From contig CBDBIG010000002.1 of assembly GCA_965205845.1 (NCBI GenBank), positions 124,001 through 188,000 on the forward strand: DNA of 64,000 bases, written 5' to 3'. The position numbers and the translations under genes are program-made. This document shows, piece by piece, positions 63,600 through 64,000 of this stretch. Position 1 is the first letter of the stretch. Each line of letters opens with the position of its first letter. The DNA comes from CBDBIG01 sp965205845 [NCBI: bacterium]. GTDB lineage: Bacteria > SAR324. The notes beneath the pieces were generated by a model that did not search any database, was not told the origin of the DNA, and worked only from the letters and a program-made list of their open reading frames with translations.

Positions 63600-64000
63600 G
63601 GCTGATTGTGCCACCTGATTGATGGATCGAAAAAAGGTGAAACAAGGTGAAAATGAGGCAAGCAAGCAGCGTGACCTTGTCACGCACCCCGTACGGCCCC
63701 TGGTTTATCTTACTTGAAGGAAGGTCTAACCTTTTGCACAAGATGCTTTATGCAAAAACGTCAAACAGCGCATCGAGCACCAGTTATGCCGCAGATGCAT
63801 CCCTTATTTGTTGGCTGGGATAAAATTACGGTAAAAGTCTGCCACCTTGTGGTTGCTATGCTTGGTGCCAAGCATTGCGCGTTTTGGTGTAATAAGCATC
63901 AGAAATTTTTCGGCAATAAGACAGGACACCTCCACCTATTGGCAAGGCACGATAAAAGTACATTCGGGCAAAAGGGGGAATTGCGGTTACCTTGGGTGAA
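63600..64000. other. Right edge: upstream region of thiD and a possible partial gene
   Basis: Contains the perfect inverted repeat GCGTGAC-CTT-GTCACGC (63669-63685) and a plus-strand frame open from ATG 63750 to the window end (83 codons, starting MQKRQTAHRAPVMPQ) with no recognised domain. The frame could be the start of a gene to the right, or chance. Confidence 0.35.

Noticed and set aside
63600-64000. TPP riboswitch upstream of thiD-tenA
   Set aside because: No CTGAGA core or ACCTGAT-like element on the minus strand; only a short perfect hairpin (63669-63685) is visible.

Overview
The window reads as chromosomal DNA of a Gram-negative, flagellated, proteobacterium-like organism of moderate GC content. 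Evidence: System I cytochrome c maturation genes (CcmG/DsbE and CcmH types), flagellar export and switch genes, class 2 dihydroorotate dehydrogenase, a HisN-type phosphatase, a malic enzyme-phosphotransacetylase fusion and a CNNM/CBS CorC protein. A closer lineage cannot be fixed from sequence alone; alphaproteobacterial, deltaproteobacterial (sensu lato) and deep-branching proteobacterial groups all fit. No rRNA is present; there is one tRNA (His).

Layout. 0-2 kb: 5' part of a type I restriction HsdR (minus). 3.2-12.5 kb: orphan atpC, acyl-CoA ligase, RCC1 lipoprotein, SDR, a dead Dam gene, a CoA-binding protein, acetoacetyl-CoA synthetase. 12.9-19.1 kb (minus): fliL-fliN-fliO-fliP-fliQ followed by an ExbB/TolQ-like channel and two ExbD-like partners. 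19.8-21.9 kb: a 690-aa protein of unknown family. 21.9-26.9 kb: decayed mobile DNA (Mu/phage-like fragments, a wrecked Mom-type DNA modification gene) and a frameshifted FkbM methyltransferase. 27-33 kb (minus): three crotonase-fold proteins, an acyltransferase and two oligopeptide-type ABC permeases, with a ParB-like gene opposite. 33-36 kb: DNA methyltransferase and an HTTM membrane protein pair. 36-42.6 kb: Rrf2 regulator, hisN-pyrD, cytochrome c maturation genes and a TPR protein. 42.8-51.6 kb: methyltransferase-HNH fusion, 5-oxoprolinase, MaeB. 52-64 kb: TIR protein, FolD, small zinc proteins, tRNA-His, UppP, NifU-type protein, CorC, small peptides, ThiD-TenA.

How the genes fit together: acyl-CoA ligase, acetoacetyl-CoA synthetase, three crotonases, an acyltransferase and malic enzyme point to fatty-acid and C4-acid metabolism; ThiD-TenA to thiamine salvage; 5-oxoprolinase to glutathione-cycle or amino-acid salvage. 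HsdR, TIR, the methyltransferase-HNH fusion, the solo methyltransferase and the dead Dam and Mom genes show repeated exchange with phages and other mobile DNA.

The most unusual feature is a window-wide set of short tandem duplications (periods 14, 18, 46, 47, 52, 83, 88, 115, about 173 and 561 bp). Six of them start inside the 3' end of a gene, carry its stop codon and repeat the downstream intergenic DNA two to five times (atpC, the RCC1 gene, acetoacetyl-CoA synthetase, fliN, maeB, and the NifU-type gene together with its convergent neighbour). A second theme is frameshifts at short homopolymers in FkbM, TIR and phage-derived genes: either decay, switching tracts or base-calling errors.
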